64,000 nt of DNA. It comes from Paracoccaceae bacterium (GTDB lineage Bacteria > Pseudomonadota > Alphaproteobacteria > Rhodobacterales > Rhodobacteraceae). The stretch spans positions 672,501 to 736,500 of the forward strand of contig WLWX01000001.1 in NCBI GenBank assembly GCA_012103375.1, written 5' to 3'. Both the position numbers and the translations under genes were made by a program. Of this stretch, positions 1-11,534 are shown one piece after another (positions within the stretch are counted from its first letter, which is position 1; every line of letters begins with the position of its first letter). A model generated the notes under the pieces. It was given only the letters and a program-made list of their open reading frames with translations. It was not told the origin of the DNA and ran no database searches.

Positions 1-1864
<1,864 letters not shown>

Positions 1865-1990
1865 GATCCAGTAGAAGCTAGTCTTTTACGAGACATATCA
1901 AAAGCATACACACACCGTATGCGACTTGGATTACGTTGTCTTGGCCATCGGCCAGGGCGACGACTGATGTTAGAAAAGCGTCTTTCTTGG

Positions 1991-2105
1991 TTTGGTGGTC
2001 ATAGCGCGAGCAAAACACCCGATCCCATCCCGAACTCGGCAGTTAAGTGCCGTCGCGCCGATGGTACTGCGTCTTAAGACGTGGGAGAGTAGGTCACCGC
2101 CAAAC
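1991..2105 (+). rRNA. rrf: 5S ribosomal RNA
   Basis: About 115 bases beginning TTTGGTGGTCATAGCG and ending CACCGCCAAAC, whose ends pair to form the closing helix. The internal block CCCGATCCCATCCCGAACTC is the conserved 5S loop B/C region. It lies about 125 bases after the 23S end and before the initiator tRNA, so it is co-transcribed. Ends are accurate to a few bases. Confidence 0.96.
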
Positions 2106-2155
2106 CTAGTAAGCCGCTTTTCAATCTCTCTGAAACGATGACAAAACGCCTTTGG

Positions 2156-2232
<77 letters not shown>

Positions 2233-2248
2233 ACGGAACTTTTAGAAG

Positions 2249-2277
2249 GTCGTCAGGCGTTTGCCCGGCGGCTTTTT
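2249..2277 (+). terminator. rrn operon terminator
   Basis: GTCGTCAGGC (2249-2258) pairs with GCCCGGCGGC (2263-2272) with one mismatch and two G-U pairs around a 4-base loop, followed by CTTTTTCG. It sits 17 bases after the tRNA-fMet CCA end, so it is a plausible intrinsic terminator of the rrn transcript. Confidence 0.7.
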
Positions 2278-2590
2278 CGTTTGCATGCAGGAAAATGCGT
2301 CCGCCCGTGGAAATCTATGGTTGTTCGGATGGACCAGACGGTCTGTTAGCAGTCGACCAAATCATCGGCCCTGTGCGTTTCTCCTTGATGCAAAGGACGA
2401 TGCCTGCGCGCAGAGCGGGGACACTGTCAGGCCAGGTGCGCTTAGCCGCCCAACACCGGTCCACGTGCACGGTGTTTCCTATGCTTCACCAAATTCACGA
2501 CCCAAGACCACTCGACGCCTTGATGTTTACGCACGCCGGATGTCATTGTGCGCGATGCATCAAGTCGAATGTCTTAATGGTGATTGCGCA
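2278..2590. other. intergenic leader between rrn terminator and glycosyltransferase operon
   Basis: About 310 bases without a convincing gene. The frame of the downstream glycosyltransferase happens to stay open through much of this stretch, but the encoded residues do not resemble a glycosyltransferase N-terminus. The promoter of the polysaccharide operon is probably here; no strong -35/-10 pair was identified. Confidence 0.5.
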
Positions 2591-3946
2591 ATGCGGGTGG
2601 CACAGATTCTACCGGCCCTGAATGACGGCGGCGTCGAACGCAGTACCGTCGATATGGCGCGGCACCTGAGTTCCCGAGGGATTGAGAACTGGGTTGTCAG
2701 TTCTGGTGGGCGCCTGGTCCCGCAGATCACCGACGCCGGAAGCACCCATGTGATGATGGATGTTGGATCCAAATTGCCATTTGGTGTTCGGCGCGCGGCG
2801 CGCCAACTTGCGGATTTCGCGGATGAGAACAAGATCTCGATAATGCACGCCCGCAGCCGCGCGCCTGCCTGGGCCGCGTGGTTTGCTTGCCGAAAGGCCA
2901 AGGGGCACCCGGCCTTCATCACGACATTTCACGGCCTTTATGGGCACGGATCCGCTGTGAAGCGCTGGTACAACCGGGTAATGTTGCGAGGACCACTCGT
3001 CATTGCAAATTCAAAGTTCATCGCCGCGCATATTGCCTCAATCTACGGCCACCCATCTGCGCGCATCCATGTTGCGCAGCGTGGCGTAGATGTTGAAAAA
3101 TTCTCGCCCGGTGCCGCGACCAATGAACAGAAGCACCAGATCCGGGCAAGTTTCGGGGCAGAGGATGGCCCGTTGCTAATGATGGTCGCGCACGTATCCC
3201 GCTGGAAGGGGCACAGCGTCGTCATTGAGGCGCTGGAGGCTTTGGCGGACCGCCCTTGGACGATGGTCTTTTTGGGCGGCCACGATTCGCCGAATTTACG
3301 TGATGAGCTGATTGTGTTGAAAAACTCCGAAATCAGAGCGTCGCGGATTTCTTGCGAAAACCTATGAAGCGAAATAGTCGGAAAGCTTTGACCACGAGAC
3401 AGCGCATGGCTGCGCGTGAGCGCATGTAGGCGATTTGGGCCGACCCCCGCGCCAAAAATTTAGGATCGGGCTGCATGGAAAGAAAAATCATCGTTCAGGC
3501 CCTAAAACGGAGTTTTTCAACACAATCAGCTAATTGCAAAGGTTGCGGCCGGGCCGGCGCATGGGCGGATACATTTTGCAGGCAGTGTCGATCAGGTTCC
3601 GGCACACCTCGACACGGCCGATCTGGCCTTTTCGATGGCAACCGCACCCGAGGCATTCGGCCGCGCACCAATCGAAGCCGGTGCCTGTGGCGTTCCGGTG
3701 ATTGCAAGCCGCCATGGTGGGTCACTGGAAACGGTCATCGACGGAAAAACGGGTTGGTTGGTGGCGCCAAACGATCCTGTGGCTCTGTCACGTGTGATCG
3801 CCGATGCCCTGAACGATCCGGCAGCATTGGCGCATGCAGGGCAGAATGCGCGTGTTCACGTGGAAGAGAACTTTTCGATCGAGGTGGCCACGACGAAAGA
3901 GGCTGCGGCCTATGACATTCTATTGCAACAGGTTGGAAACGCGTGA
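2591..3946 (+). pseudogene. GT4-family glycosyltransferase, split by a 218-bp MITE
   Basis: A GT-B fold retaining glycosyltransferase, interrupted at 3310-3527. The ATG at 2591 begins MRVAQILPALNDGGVERSTV, the usual GT4 N-terminus with the glycine-rich acceptor loop. The second part (from 3532) carries the donor-site motif APEAFGRAPIEAGACGVPVI (E-x7-E type) and GVP-VIAS. Removing the element plus one AGCT duplicate fuses codons to ...DELIAKVAAGPAHGRIHF... and gives one frame of 377 residues, normal for the family. As it stands the first part ends inside the element. The stop overlaps the next GTG by GTGA, so the three genes to 5840 form one operon for cell-surface polysaccharide. The insertion probably abolishes function and may be polar. 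Confidence 0.9.
3310..3527 (+). mobile_element. 218-bp MITE, copy 1
   Basis: Non-autonomous element with perfect 20-bp terminal inverted repeats, GATTGTGTTGAAAAACTCCG at the left and its reverse complement at the right. It is flanked by the 4-bp direct duplication AGCT (3306-3309 and 3528-3531). It holds no meaningful open frame. By eye it is identical base for base to 5041-5258 and, inverted, to 50939-51156, so transposition is recent. The ends resemble those of the IS1182-type element at 60924-62458. Confidence 0.95.
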
Positions 3947-4905
3947 CTTTCCCACGTTCCATATGGCTGCTGAGTGACGGAAAGACCGGCCACGAAGCGC
4001 CGCTTATCGGGGTCGCCGACGCGATAAATGCGCGGTATGAGCTGCGCCGCGTGCGTCCACGTCGGCTATTTGCGGCCCTTGCGCCCTGGGGGCCAATTGA
4101 CCCTCGTGACAGGGGGTCGACTGGGGTGCTCGAGGGGCCATTTCCGGATATTTGTTTGGCATCCGGCAGGCGGACCGTCCCCTATTTGCGACGTCTGAAA
4201 GCGCGCTCACCCCAAACGTTCTGCGTTTATTTCAAGGATCCGCGCACGCGTCGCTCTGGCGCGGACATGCTGGTCACGATGGTCCACGACCGCATGGACG
4301 GGCCCAATGTCTACGCGACAAAGACTTCGCCCCACCGGATGTCGCCTGCCGCCCTTGAAGCGGCCAGATCCGAGCCATGGGCCGATTTAAACGCCCTGCC
4401 TGGCCCCCGTGTGGCCGTCCTGATTGGCGGTAACAGCCGCCATCATCTGTTCGACGAAACCAATATTCGGGAATTGTTGGCGCATTTGCGGGCGTTGCGC
4501 CGTGACGGCGCCAGCCTGATGATCACGATCTCGCGCCGCACCCCGCTGGCGTTGCAGGACGCCATTTTTGCGCTTCGCGACCTGGGGAATGTCCTGGTCT
4601 GGGACGGTCAGGAACCGAACCCGTTAGTTCAGTACCTCGCCCTGTCAGACGCCATTGTCGTGACATCTGATTCGATCAACATGGTGGGCGAAGCGGCATC
4701 AACCGGAAAACCAATCCACCTGTTTCACCCGACCGGGTCACACCCGAAATTTGACGTCTTTCTTGGTGAACTGTCAAAAATCGCGACAATCCGGCCACTG
4801 GACGGCACCTTGGGGGGAACACCCTATGAACCGCTCGATTGTACGGCTGGGATTGCGGAAGAGATCGTTGAAAGATATCAGGTGCAATCCAGATCTGTCG
4901 GGTGA
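3943..4905 (+). CDS. ELM1/GtrOC1-like protein (mitochondrial fission ELM1 family)
   Basis: 320 residues starting at GTG 3943, overlapping the previous stop (GTGA). The N-terminus SIWLLSDGKTGHEAPLIGVA and the central AVLIGGNSRHHLF and VTSDSINMVGEAASTGKPIH match the ELM1 family (formerly DUF1022). Bacterial members are GT-B-like proteins found in lipopolysaccharide and capsule clusters; their chemistry is poorly known. The gene itself looks intact but lies between two MITE-disrupted neighbours, so its expression may suffer from polarity. Cytoplasmic, with no signal peptide seen. Confidence 0.85.
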   Translation: MTFPRSIWLLSDGKTGHEAPLIGVADAINARYELRRVRPRRLFAALAPWGPIDPRDRGSTGVLEGPFPDICLASGRRTVPYLRRLKARSPQTFCVYFKDPRTRRSGADMLVTMVHDRMDGPNVYATKTSPHRMSPAALEAARSEPWADLNALPGPRVAVLIGGNSRHHLFDETNIRELLAHLRALRRDGASLMITISRRTPLALQDAIFALRDLGNVLVWDGQEPNPLVQYLALSDAIVVTSDSINMVGEAASTGKPIHLFHPTGSHPKFDVFLGELSKIATIRPLDGTLGGTPYEPLDCTAGIAEEIVERYQVQSRSVG

Positions 4906-5840
4906 AACCCATTCATTTTGGTATCTGGCTGAGTAATTCAATTCGAATATGCATGATCTCTCGCAATACCAATCGGCCTTTGTGGTTTGTCTGTCTGACA
5001 GATGATCCAACCGGAATTGAGCAAGGTGTTGATATTCGCCGATTGTGTTGAAAAACTCCGAAATCAGAGCGTCGCGGATTTCTTGCGAAAACCTATGAAG
5101 CGAAATAGTCGGAAAGCTTTGACCACGAGACAGCGCATGGCTGCGCGTGAGCGCATGTAGGCGATTTGGGCCGACCCCCGCGCCAAAAATTTAGGATCGG
5201 GCTGCATGGAAAGAAAAATCATCGTTCAGGCCCTAAAACGGAGTTTTTCAACACAATCCGCCCGATGCCTGAGTTCGATTTACCTGAGGAGATGCGGTAT
5301 CTGCCGTGGCGAAGACTTTTCCTATTTCAGGAAGCTGTGTCTGATTTATCTGGTGCCGTCATGAGTTTTGACCTTGATCTATTGATAACCGGTCCGATTG
5401 ATGAGCTGTTTGATTACATGCCGGATAGCAAATTTCTGACAATTGAGAATTGGAATCAGATGGGGCAAGGCATTGGAAATATTTCTGTTTTCCGATTCAA
5501 TATCGGGGAACTTCCGGAAATTTGGAATGGTTTTCGCGCGGATCCACTTGGAATGCGTGCCAAATATGGAAATAGCCAAACGTATATTTCCAGAACATTG
5601 GGAGAATTTGATTATTTTCCACCGGAATGGTGCCTCAGCTACAAGCACTCGATCATCCCGCGTTGGCCGTTGAATTTTTTCAAGTCGCCAGAATTGCCCA
5701 CGAATGCGCGGGTCATTGCCTTCACCGGAAAGCCTGACATTGATGAGGATGCCCGCGGTGAGTGGCCGGTGACGCGCTGGTACAAACGACTTTACAAATT
5801 TGTACGACCAGCGCCCTGGTTGCTGGATCATTGGCGCTAG
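4902..5840 (+). pseudogene. DXD-type glycosyltransferase-like protein, split by a MITE
   Basis: The start is GTG 4902, overlapping the preceding stop by GTGA. The first 46 codons read through WFVCLTDDPTGIEQGVDIRP, then a MITE (5041-5258) intervenes. Deleting it with one CGCC duplicate restores a continuous frame of 238 residues: ...GVDIRPMPEFDLPEEM... The body has FDLDLLITGPIDELFDY, a DxD-like metal/nucleotide-sugar site as in GT8/GT32-type enzymes. The region is visibly AT-rich compared with the flanks, suggesting transfer. The post-element segment stays open back into the element, so a chimeric N-terminus could be translated, but without the first nucleotide-binding strand it would probably be inactive. 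Confidence 0.85.
5041..5258 (+). mobile_element. 218-bp MITE, copy 2
   Basis: Same sequence and orientation as copy 1, only 1.5 kb away in the same operon. The 4-bp target duplication is CGCC (5037-5040 and 5259-5262). The terminal repeats are 20 bp and perfect. Confidence 0.95.
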
Positions 5841-5998
5841 GTTTTGTGGCAAGCAAGGCCATACTGCGATCGTGAGTGTGGGTTTCCAATGCGAGTGAAC
5901 TCTGGTTGTATTCCGGTAAACTAGCATTTTCAGTTCAGGCGTTGAGCGTGAAATCAACCACGGCAATGCAAAGTCGAAATTCTTCAGAAGGACGTGTG

Positions 5999-6967
5999 AT
6001 GCAAAAATCGGCGCGAGGACTGCTTTTGATTACCGAGGTGACGGATCGAATGCGGGCGCGGCTTTCAACTGAATTCTCGGTTTTGGATGTTGCGGAAATT
6101 GGTGTGGCTGAGATCCTGAACAATCATTCTGAAAAGATTGAGGCCGTGATGGCAAATGGGCATGACGGGATTGATCCGGAAATCATGACCGCATTGCCGA
6201 ACCTGAGAGTTATTTCCTGCTATGGCGTCGGTTATGAACAGATAGACGCGAAATCGGCGGCACAACGCGGGATAGTCGTGACCCACACGCCTGACGTGTT
6301 GAATGACGAAGTTGCCAATACGGCCATCATGTTACTGCTGGGCGTTGCGCGGGATTTCGTGGCTAATGACAGATATATTCGCGCCGGGCGATGGACCTCA
6401 GACGGGAATGCGCCGCTCAGCCGGTCCATTCGCGGTTTGACCGTGGGGATACTTGGCCTGGGCCGGATTGGAGGGGAAATTGCCGCAAAGCTCGGGGTGT
6501 TTGGCTGCAATATTATCTATCATTCACGCAGCAAGAAGCCGGTTGAGTTTGAATTTTTCGCGGATCTGGAACAAATGGCGCAGGTGTCGGATGCCCTGAT
6601 TTGCATCACGCCGGGTGGTCCTGAAACCCGGCATCTGATCAACGGGCCAGTGCTGGAGGCGTTGGGTGCAAACGGGATTCTGATCAACGTCTCTCGCGGG
6701 TCTGTCGTGGATGAGGGGGCTTTGCTTCAGGCATTGCAGAACGGGCGGCTGGGTGGTGCGGGCCTTGATGTGTTCGAGGCGGAACCCGTTGTGCCCGAAG
6801 CTTTTTTTGGGATGGACAACGTGATCCTTCAACCACACGTCGGCAGCGCGACGGTTGAGGTTCGCCGCGCAATGGGCGATCTGGCCTGCGACAACCTCAG
6901 CCAGTTTTTCCGGACGGGAACGGTGCTGACGCCAGTGCCCGAATGCGCGAATCTGGGGTCTGCGTAA
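5999..6967 (+). CDS. D-isomer-specific 2-hydroxyacid dehydrogenase
   Basis: 322 residues from ATG 5999, chosen because AGAAGGA lies about 7 bases upstream and the longer frame has no homologous-looking sequence. It is an NAD(P)-dependent reductase of 2-oxoacids such as glyoxylate or hydroxypyruvate. Visible features are the Rossmann motif GILGLGRIGGEIA, the substrate/catalytic Arg in NVSRGSVVDE, Glu in DVFEAEPVVP and catalytic His in LQPHVGSAT. Order and spacing fit the GhrB/GyaR group. It stands alone between the glycosyltransferase operon and a convergent membrane-protein gene, so the substrate cannot be inferred from context. Confidence 0.88.
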   Translation: MQKSARGLLLITEVTDRMRARLSTEFSVLDVAEIGVAEILNNHSEKIEAVMANGHDGIDPEIMTALPNLRVISCYGVGYEQIDAKSAAQRGIVVTHTPDVLNDEVANTAIMLLLGVARDFVANDRYIRAGRWTSDGNAPLSRSIRGLTVGILGLGRIGGEIAAKLGVFGCNIIYHSRSKKPVEFEFFADLEQMAQVSDALICITPGGPETRHLINGPVLEALGANGILINVSRGSVVDEGALLQALQNGRLGGAGLDVFEAEPVVPEAFFGMDNVILQPHVGSATVEVRRAMGDLACDNLSQFFRTGTVLTPVPECANLGSA

Positions 6968-7099
6968 TAGCCAAATCTTCGGGCAACAAGGGCGGCGCCT
7001 TAATCGGACATAAATGCCGAATTTCGGTGAACAGGCGGCCGGGTGTAATTGATCGGTCGGCGAAAGCATTGCCTCTGCTCAGCCATGCAGGCCGTGGCG

Positions 7100-7894
7100 T
7101 TAGGCTTCCTCCACGATCAACATGCTGTACAAATGCCAGGTGGAATGGCCCAGCCAGGGCAGGACCAGGAACAGCCCGATAAAGAGCGGAACGAGCGCGG
7201 CAAACGTCAGAACCGCTATGAATACGGCCCAGACGATCATTGGCACCGGGTGTTTTTGGACATAGCTGAAACTGGCGATCATTGCTGTGACAAAATCAAC
7301 CTCTCGGTCAAGCAACATGGGGATCGCCAATACGGTGATCATATACAGGATCAGTGCAAAAACGGCCCCCACAATTGAGCCGGCTGCAATCATCGCCATC
7401 CCGTTTGGCGTCGCAAATACGGCGAGTGAGTTTGAAATATTGGTCATTTGCGAAAGGCCCAGGAATAACGCAAAGATCATATGGCCCAGGAAGAACCAGA
7501 ACAGAAACATGACGATGATAATTGCGCAAAGCATTGGCAATTGGCGTTTTCTCTGGTTAATGACCACGCTGGCCACGGTGCGCCAATTCAACGGCCTGCC
7601 ACGTTCGCGCCTGCGCGAGATTTCGTAAAGCCCCACGGCCGCGAATGGGCCAATCAGCGGGAAGCCGAACGCGGCAAGGACCAGCCAGAAGGTGGTTCCT
7701 GTCTGGACCGTAATCCAAGCCATCAACCATCCACCAAAGACATAAACCGCTGAGAAGGCAAAGCCAAATAGCGGCGTGCGGACTGTATCCGCCCATCCCC
7801 GCCGAAGCGCCTGCTTGATCAGAATGCCGGAAACCGGTCCGAATTCGGGTGCTCCGGGAAGCGGTGGGCGATCTGTGTTGTGATTGGCAGACAT
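7100..7894 (-). CDS. DUF2189 family integral membrane protein
   Basis: 264 residues with about six hydrophobic segments. The N-terminus has a Pro-rich cytoplasmic stretch ([12 protein letters not shown]), then FGPVSG...[20 protein letters not shown], typical of DUF2189 proteins of Alphaproteobacteria. The function is unknown. It is divergently placed from nothing obvious; its neighbour at 7923 runs in the same direction and may share a transcript. Confidence 0.8.
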   Translation of the reverse strand: MSANHNTDRPPLPGAPEFGPVSGILIKQALRRGWADTVRTPLFGFAFSAVYVFGGWLMAWITVQTGTTFWLVLAAFGFPLIGPFAAVGLYEISRRRERGRPLNWRTVASVVINQRKRQLPMLCAIIIVMFLFWFFLGHMIFALFLGLSQMTNISNSLAVFATPNGMAMIAAGSIVGAVFALILYMITVLAIPMLLDREVDFVTAMIASFSYVQKHPVPMIVWAVFIAVLTFAALVPLFIGLFLVLPWLGHSTWHLYSMLIVEEA

Positions 7895-7922
7895 GGGCGT
7901 TCCCGATTGTGGCGGTGAATAC

Positions 7923-8786
7923 TCAAAGCTGGTTTATCGGGACTTTCAGATAACGCACGCCGTTGTCTTCGGGAGGGGGCAATTCACCCGCCCGGATGTT
8001 GACCTGCACAGACGGCAATATCAGCGTCGGCATATCCAGCGTCGCGTCGCGGGCTTCGCGCATGGCGACGAATTCATCTTCGGTCCGGTCCAGACCAACA
8101 TGGACATTGTTGGCCTTTCCTTCGGCCACGGTGGTTTCCCACTTGAACACATCGCGGCCCGGCGCCTTGTAATCGTGGCACATGAAAAGCGTTGTTTCAT
8201 CCGGCAGGGCGAGGATTTTCTGGATCGAGCGATACATCACACGCGCATCGCCGCCGGGAAAATCGGCCCTTGCGGTGCCGTAGTCGGGCATGAACAGCGT
8301 GTCGCCCACAAACGCTGTATCTGCGGCGATATAGGTCATGCATGCCGGGGTGTGGCCCGGCGTGTGCATTGCGCGGAATTCCAGTTGGCCGACGGCAAAT
8401 ACCTCTCCGTCTTCGAACAGATGGTCGAACTGGCTGCCATCGGTCTGGAAGCCCTTTTCAACATTGAAAACCCTGGCAAAGACGTCCTGAACTTCCCTGA
8501 TATGCGCGCCGACTGCGGTGGTCCCGCCGATTTTTGATTTGAGGTAAGGGGCCGCGCTCAGATGGTCGGCGTGGGCGTGCGTCTCCAGCAGCCATTCGAC
8601 CGTCAGGTCGTTCGTCTGCACATACTCGACTATGGCATCGGCAGACCTGGTATTCGTGCGGCCCGACTTGGGGTCATAATCCAGCACCGAATCAATGATG
8701 GCGCAGCATCTGCTGTCCGGATCCTTGACGACGTAGGACACGGTGTTGGTGGCTTCGTCAAAGAAGGCTTTCACTTCGGGTGTCAT
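7923..8786 (-). CDS. MBL-fold hydrolase, ETHE1/persulfide-dioxygenase-like
   Basis: 287 residues from ATG 8786, preceded by AAGGAGATCG as a good ribosome binding site. The metal motif [12 protein letters not shown] (HxHxDH) lies near residue 67, HTPGHTP and [19 protein letters not shown] follow, and a terminal His lies in [10 protein letters not shown]. This pattern is that of ETHE1-like and BigR-linked Blh-type enzymes, which oxidise glutathione persulfide in sulfide detoxification or hydrolyse thioesters. No BigR-like regulator or sulfide quinone reductase is adjacent here, so the exact role is open. Confidence 0.82.
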   Translation of the reverse strand: MTPEVKAFFDEATNTVSYVVKDPDSRCCAIIDSVLDYDPKSGRTNTRSADAIVEYVQTNDLTVEWLLETHAHADHLSAAPYLKSKIGGTTAVGAHIREVQDVFARVFNVEKGFQTDGSQFDHLFEDGEVFAVGQLEFRAMHTPGHTPACMTYIAADTAFVGDTLFMPDYGTARADFPGGDARVMYRSIQKILALPDETTLFMCHDYKAPGRDVFKWETTVAEGKANNVHVGLDRTEDEFVAMREARDATLDMPTLILPSVQVNIRAGELPPPEDNGVRYLKVPINQL

Positions 8787-9057
8787 CACGATCTCCTTGG
8801 TATTTTTTGCCGGTATAGCGCCAAATGTGTCGGCGTCATTGATCGGCCTCAATACCTGCCCGATTAGCTGTGCGGATCCCCGCGCGCGGTACAGATCGCG
8901 GCGATTACTTGTGCAAATACGGATCGCCAGGCCGGTGACCGCCGCCGGTATCATCGTCGCAACAATGTGCGGGATGACCGGGCATCATGGGCCGCAAAGG
9001 GTGAACCGTGCAGCGCACGACCGCAGGTCGGCGATATTGATGAGGGTTGTAATGGTT

Positions 9058-9133
<76 letters not shown>

Positions 9134-9229
9134 GAGTGTGCAGCGCGCGCTGGCGCTGACGGATGGTTCCTAGGGGATGGGCGGGGCCGGATCAAGGGGA
9201 AAACCCGCAAGCTCCGGCCGCAAACCGGC

Positions 9230-9568
9230 CTAGTCGTCGTCGTCCGTTGCGACGTCCGCAATCTCGTCCAGGGAAACATCGTCGTTGTCGTCGTCTTCCA
9301 GAACGTCATCGCCCAGGTCCACATCGGCGTCATCATCGTCGGTGTCGTCCAGGATCACGTCTTCATCATCGTCTGACGCATCAGCCGCTTCGTCGACCTT
9401 GGCGTCCTTGTCGGCCTTGTCGGCCACCATGGTGCGCCCGTTCTTGCCGGTTTCCAGCACGACCGCCTCGCCCGTATAGGGGCTGACGATCGGGGTCGCG
9501 TTCAGGTCATAAAAGGGCTTGCCGGTGGTCGGGCAAATCCGCTTGGTTCCCCATTCCTCTTTGGGCAT
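9230..9568 (-). CDS. TIGR02300 family protein with acidic tail
   Basis: 112 residues. The N-terminus MPKEEWGTKRICPTTGKPFY followed by DLNATPIVSPYTGE is the conserved TIGR02300 domain of Alphaproteobacteria. The second half is almost entirely Asp/Glu with short hydrophobic spacers and is probably disordered. The function is unknown. The gene lies just beside tRNA-Ala, an arrangement that places it in housekeeping rather than accessory DNA. Confidence 0.85.
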   Translation of the reverse strand: MPKEEWGTKRICPTTGKPFYDLNATPIVSPYTGEAVVLETGKNGRTMVADKADKDAKVDEAADASDDDEDVILDDTDDDDADVDLGDDVLEDDDNDDVSLDEIADVATDDDD

Positions 9569-9676
9569 GGATATCTCACTCTGCTTCTTTGCGGGTCATG
9601 TTTGAATCTGCGCCAGTTGCCATGATCGCCGGGGGCTGTCAAAGCCTTTCGCACGAAATCGTCGGGTGGGACGTGA

Positions 9677-10366
9677 ATGACCGAAGACTTCTGGGTGGGC
9701 GAACCGGCAATCCGGGTGCAGCTGCGGCGCAGCGCGCGGGCGCGCCGGCTAAGCCTGCGGGTGGCGCAGAACGGCGGCGGGGTGACGCTGACGGTGCCGC
9801 GCGGCGTGTCGATGGCCGTCGCCCGGGGGTTCGCAGCTGACAAACAGGATTGGCTGCGCCGGACACTGGACCGACAACCCGCGCAGGTGATCGTCGCACC
9901 GGGGGCCACGTTGCTTGTTGAGGGGGTTGCAGTGCCCATTGTCGCCACCGAACGGCAGCGCGGTGCGCGTCTGCTGGCCGACCGGGTCGAGGTTGCCCCG
10001 GATCGCCCGGGACCGCGTGTCGCTGCGGCGCTGAAGCTGTTGGCACGCGACCGGCTGGTCGCAGCCTCAGGGCGGTATGCGGCGCAACTGGGCCTGAGCC
10101 ACGGCAAGATCAGCCTGCGGGACACACGCTCTCGCTGGGGGTCGTGCGCGCCCAATGGCGACCTGATGTATTCCTGGCGGCTGGTGATGGCCCCGCCAGA
10201 GGTGCTGGATTATGTCGCCGCCCATGAGGTCGCGCATCTGGCCGAGATGAACCATTCACCCGCATTCTGGGCCGTGACCGAGGAGTTGTGCCCTGAGTTC
10301 AGGGCGCACCGGAAATGGCTGCGCGACAACGGGGCCGAAATACAGCGGTTTCAGTTCAAGGATTGA
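9677..10366 (+). CDS. YgjP/SprT-like zinc metallopeptidase (DUF45)
   Basis: 229 residues. The zinc motif HEVAHLAEMNHSPAFW (HExxH with a downstream His) is at about residue 179, preceded by the family hallmark DTRSRWGSC. N-terminal strands (IRVQLRRSARARRLSLRVAQ) are typical of the YgjP-like DUF45 family. It is divergent from the TIGR02300 gene, with about 100 bases between them for promoters. The substrate is unknown. Confidence 0.87.
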   Translation: MTEDFWVGEPAIRVQLRRSARARRLSLRVAQNGGGVTLTVPRGVSMAVARGFAADKQDWLRRTLDRQPAQVIVAPGATLLVEGVAVPIVATERQRGARLLADRVEVAPDRPGPRVAAALKLLARDRLVAASGRYAAQLGLSHGKISLRDTRSRWGSCAPNGDLMYSWRLVMAPPEVLDYVAAHEVAHLAEMNHSPAFWAVTEELCPEFRAHRKWLRDNGAEIQRFQFKD

Positions 10367-10380
10367 CCCACAGCAGATGT

Positions 10381-10390
10381 TGTGATCACA
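10381..10390. promoter_or_regulatory. TGTGATCACA palindrome before the GntR gene
   Basis: A perfect 10-bp palindrome ending 8 bases before the ATG of the FCD-GntR regulator. The same decamer is the core of a doublet before sucC (21029-21058). The position just before the start codon would suit autorepression. The site-regulator link is inferred. Confidence 0.6.
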
Positions 10391-10398
10391 TTTTTCGC

Positions 10399-11046
10399 AT
10401 GAGCAAACCACCCAGACCAGAACCAAAGACCCCATCGCACGAACAGGTGTATCGGGCGCTCAGAAGCCGGATCATGCTGGGCGAGGTTCAGCCAGGCAGG
10501 GCCATGACACTGCGGGGCATCGGCGCGGAATTCGGCGTCTCCATGACCCCCGCCCGAGAGGCTGTTCGCCGTCTTGTGGCCGAAGGCGCGCTGACGCTGT
10601 CAACCTCAGGCCGGGTGGCGACACCGGAACCGGGTGCCGAGCGTGTCGAAGAACTTGCCGTGCTGCGCGCCCTGATCGAGGCGGAGCTGGCCGCGCGCGC
10701 CCTGCCGCGCGCCCACATTGCATTGATCGACCGCATGGCCGCGATCAATGATCAGGCGAACAAGGCCATCTGGCGCCGGGATGCCGTCAGCTATATCCGC
10801 GCCAACCTTGATTTTCACCGCGCGCTGTACCTGCGCGCGCAGGCCCCGGCGATGTTGGCGACGGTTGAAAACGTCTGGCTACAGCTTGGGCCGACAATGC
10901 GGCAGCTTTACGATCGCCTGGACGCGGGCAACAACCACAATGGCCACGGCCGGATCATCGCGGCCCTGCGCGCGGGCGACGAAGCTGCATTGCGCGGCGC
11001 CGTGACCGAGGATATGACACGGGGCCTGCGGGTTCTGGCGCAATGA
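10399..11046 (+). CDS. GntR-family regulator, FCD (FadR-type) subfamily
   Basis: 215 residues from ATG 10399. The N-terminal winged helix reads HEQVYRALRSRIMLGEVQPG and FGVSMTPAREAVRRL. The remaining 140 residues are an all-helical FCD ligand domain with metal/ligand residues in LDFHRALY and GHGRIIAAL. FCD regulators usually sense carboxylates. A TGTGATCACA palindrome lies directly upstream and twice upstream of sucC, so control of itself and of the TCA block is proposed. A regulator called AkgR is described for TCA genes in Rhodobacter; whether this is its counterpart cannot be told here. The downstream GNAT overlaps by ATGA. Confidence 0.88.
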   Translation: MSKPPRPEPKTPSHEQVYRALRSRIMLGEVQPGRAMTLRGIGAEFGVSMTPAREAVRRLVAEGALTLSTSGRVATPEPGAERVEELAVLRALIEAELAARALPRAHIALIDRMAAINDQANKAIWRRDAVSYIRANLDFHRALYLRAQAPAMLATVENVWLQLGPTMRQLYDRLDAGNNHNGHGRIIAALRAGDEAALRGAVTEDMTRGLRVLAQ

Positions 11047-11534
11047 AGGACGTCACGATTTCGGCGGCGCGTTCACATGCCGATATCGCAGATGCGGGCG
11101 CGCTGTTCTTGGCCTATGCGCAGTTCCTTGAAGATGACTTTGGCATTGATCTGGCGTTCCAGAATTTTTCTGAAGAGCTTGCCGGTTTACCGGGCAAATA
11201 CGCCCCACCCGATGGTGAGATTCTGTTGGCGCGCGCCGTGGGCGGTGCCTGTGTTGGCTGCATCGCATACCGTCGCCATGACGCGGACAGCTGCGAAATG
11301 AAGCGTCTGTACGTGGTTCCGGACGCCCGCGGTCACGCCTTGGGCAGGCAACTAATCGATGCGTTGCTGACGTCTGCGCAGGCAAACGGGTATCGCCGGA
11401 TTATCCTCGACACCGGGGAATTTCTGGACGCGGCGGTATCGCTCTATCAAAGTTACGGTTTCGTTGAGATACCGCCCTATAACGACAGTCCGGTGGCGGG
11501 GATGCGGTACTTCGCGCTGGATCTTCAGGCGTGA
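11043..11534 (+). CDS. GNAT-family N-acetyltransferase
   Basis: 163 residues whose ATG overlaps the stop of the GntR gene, so the two are translationally coupled. Acetyl-CoA binding is shown by [20 protein letters not shown] (motif A, V-x-x-x-x-R-G-x-x-L/G-R). The C-terminus [20 protein letters not shown] is common to small-molecule GNATs. The substrate is unknown. Its last 10 bases overlap the convergent 3' end of lpdA. Confidence 0.85.
   Translation: MKDVTISAARSHADIADAGALFLAYAQFLEDDFGIDLAFQNFSEELAGLPGKYAPPDGEILLARAVGGACVGCIAYRRHDADSCEMKRLYVVPDARGHALGRQLIDALLTSAQANGYRRIILDTGEFLDAAVSLYQSYGFVEIPPYNDSPVAGMRYFALDLQA

Noticed and set aside
2261-2590. Upstream extension of the GT4 frame by about 110 codons
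   Set aside because: Overlaps the rrn terminator and does not look like a glycosyltransferase; the N-terminal motif begins at ATG 2591.
3475-3915. Alternative-frame open readings in and after the MITE
   Set aside because: Shadow of the true GT4 continuation frame; no protein-like pattern.
3310-5258. The repeated 218-bp sequences as CRISPR units, attachment sites or small RNA genes
   Set aside because: Terminal inverted repeats plus 4-bp duplications and gene interruption identify transposition; no arrays or spacers.
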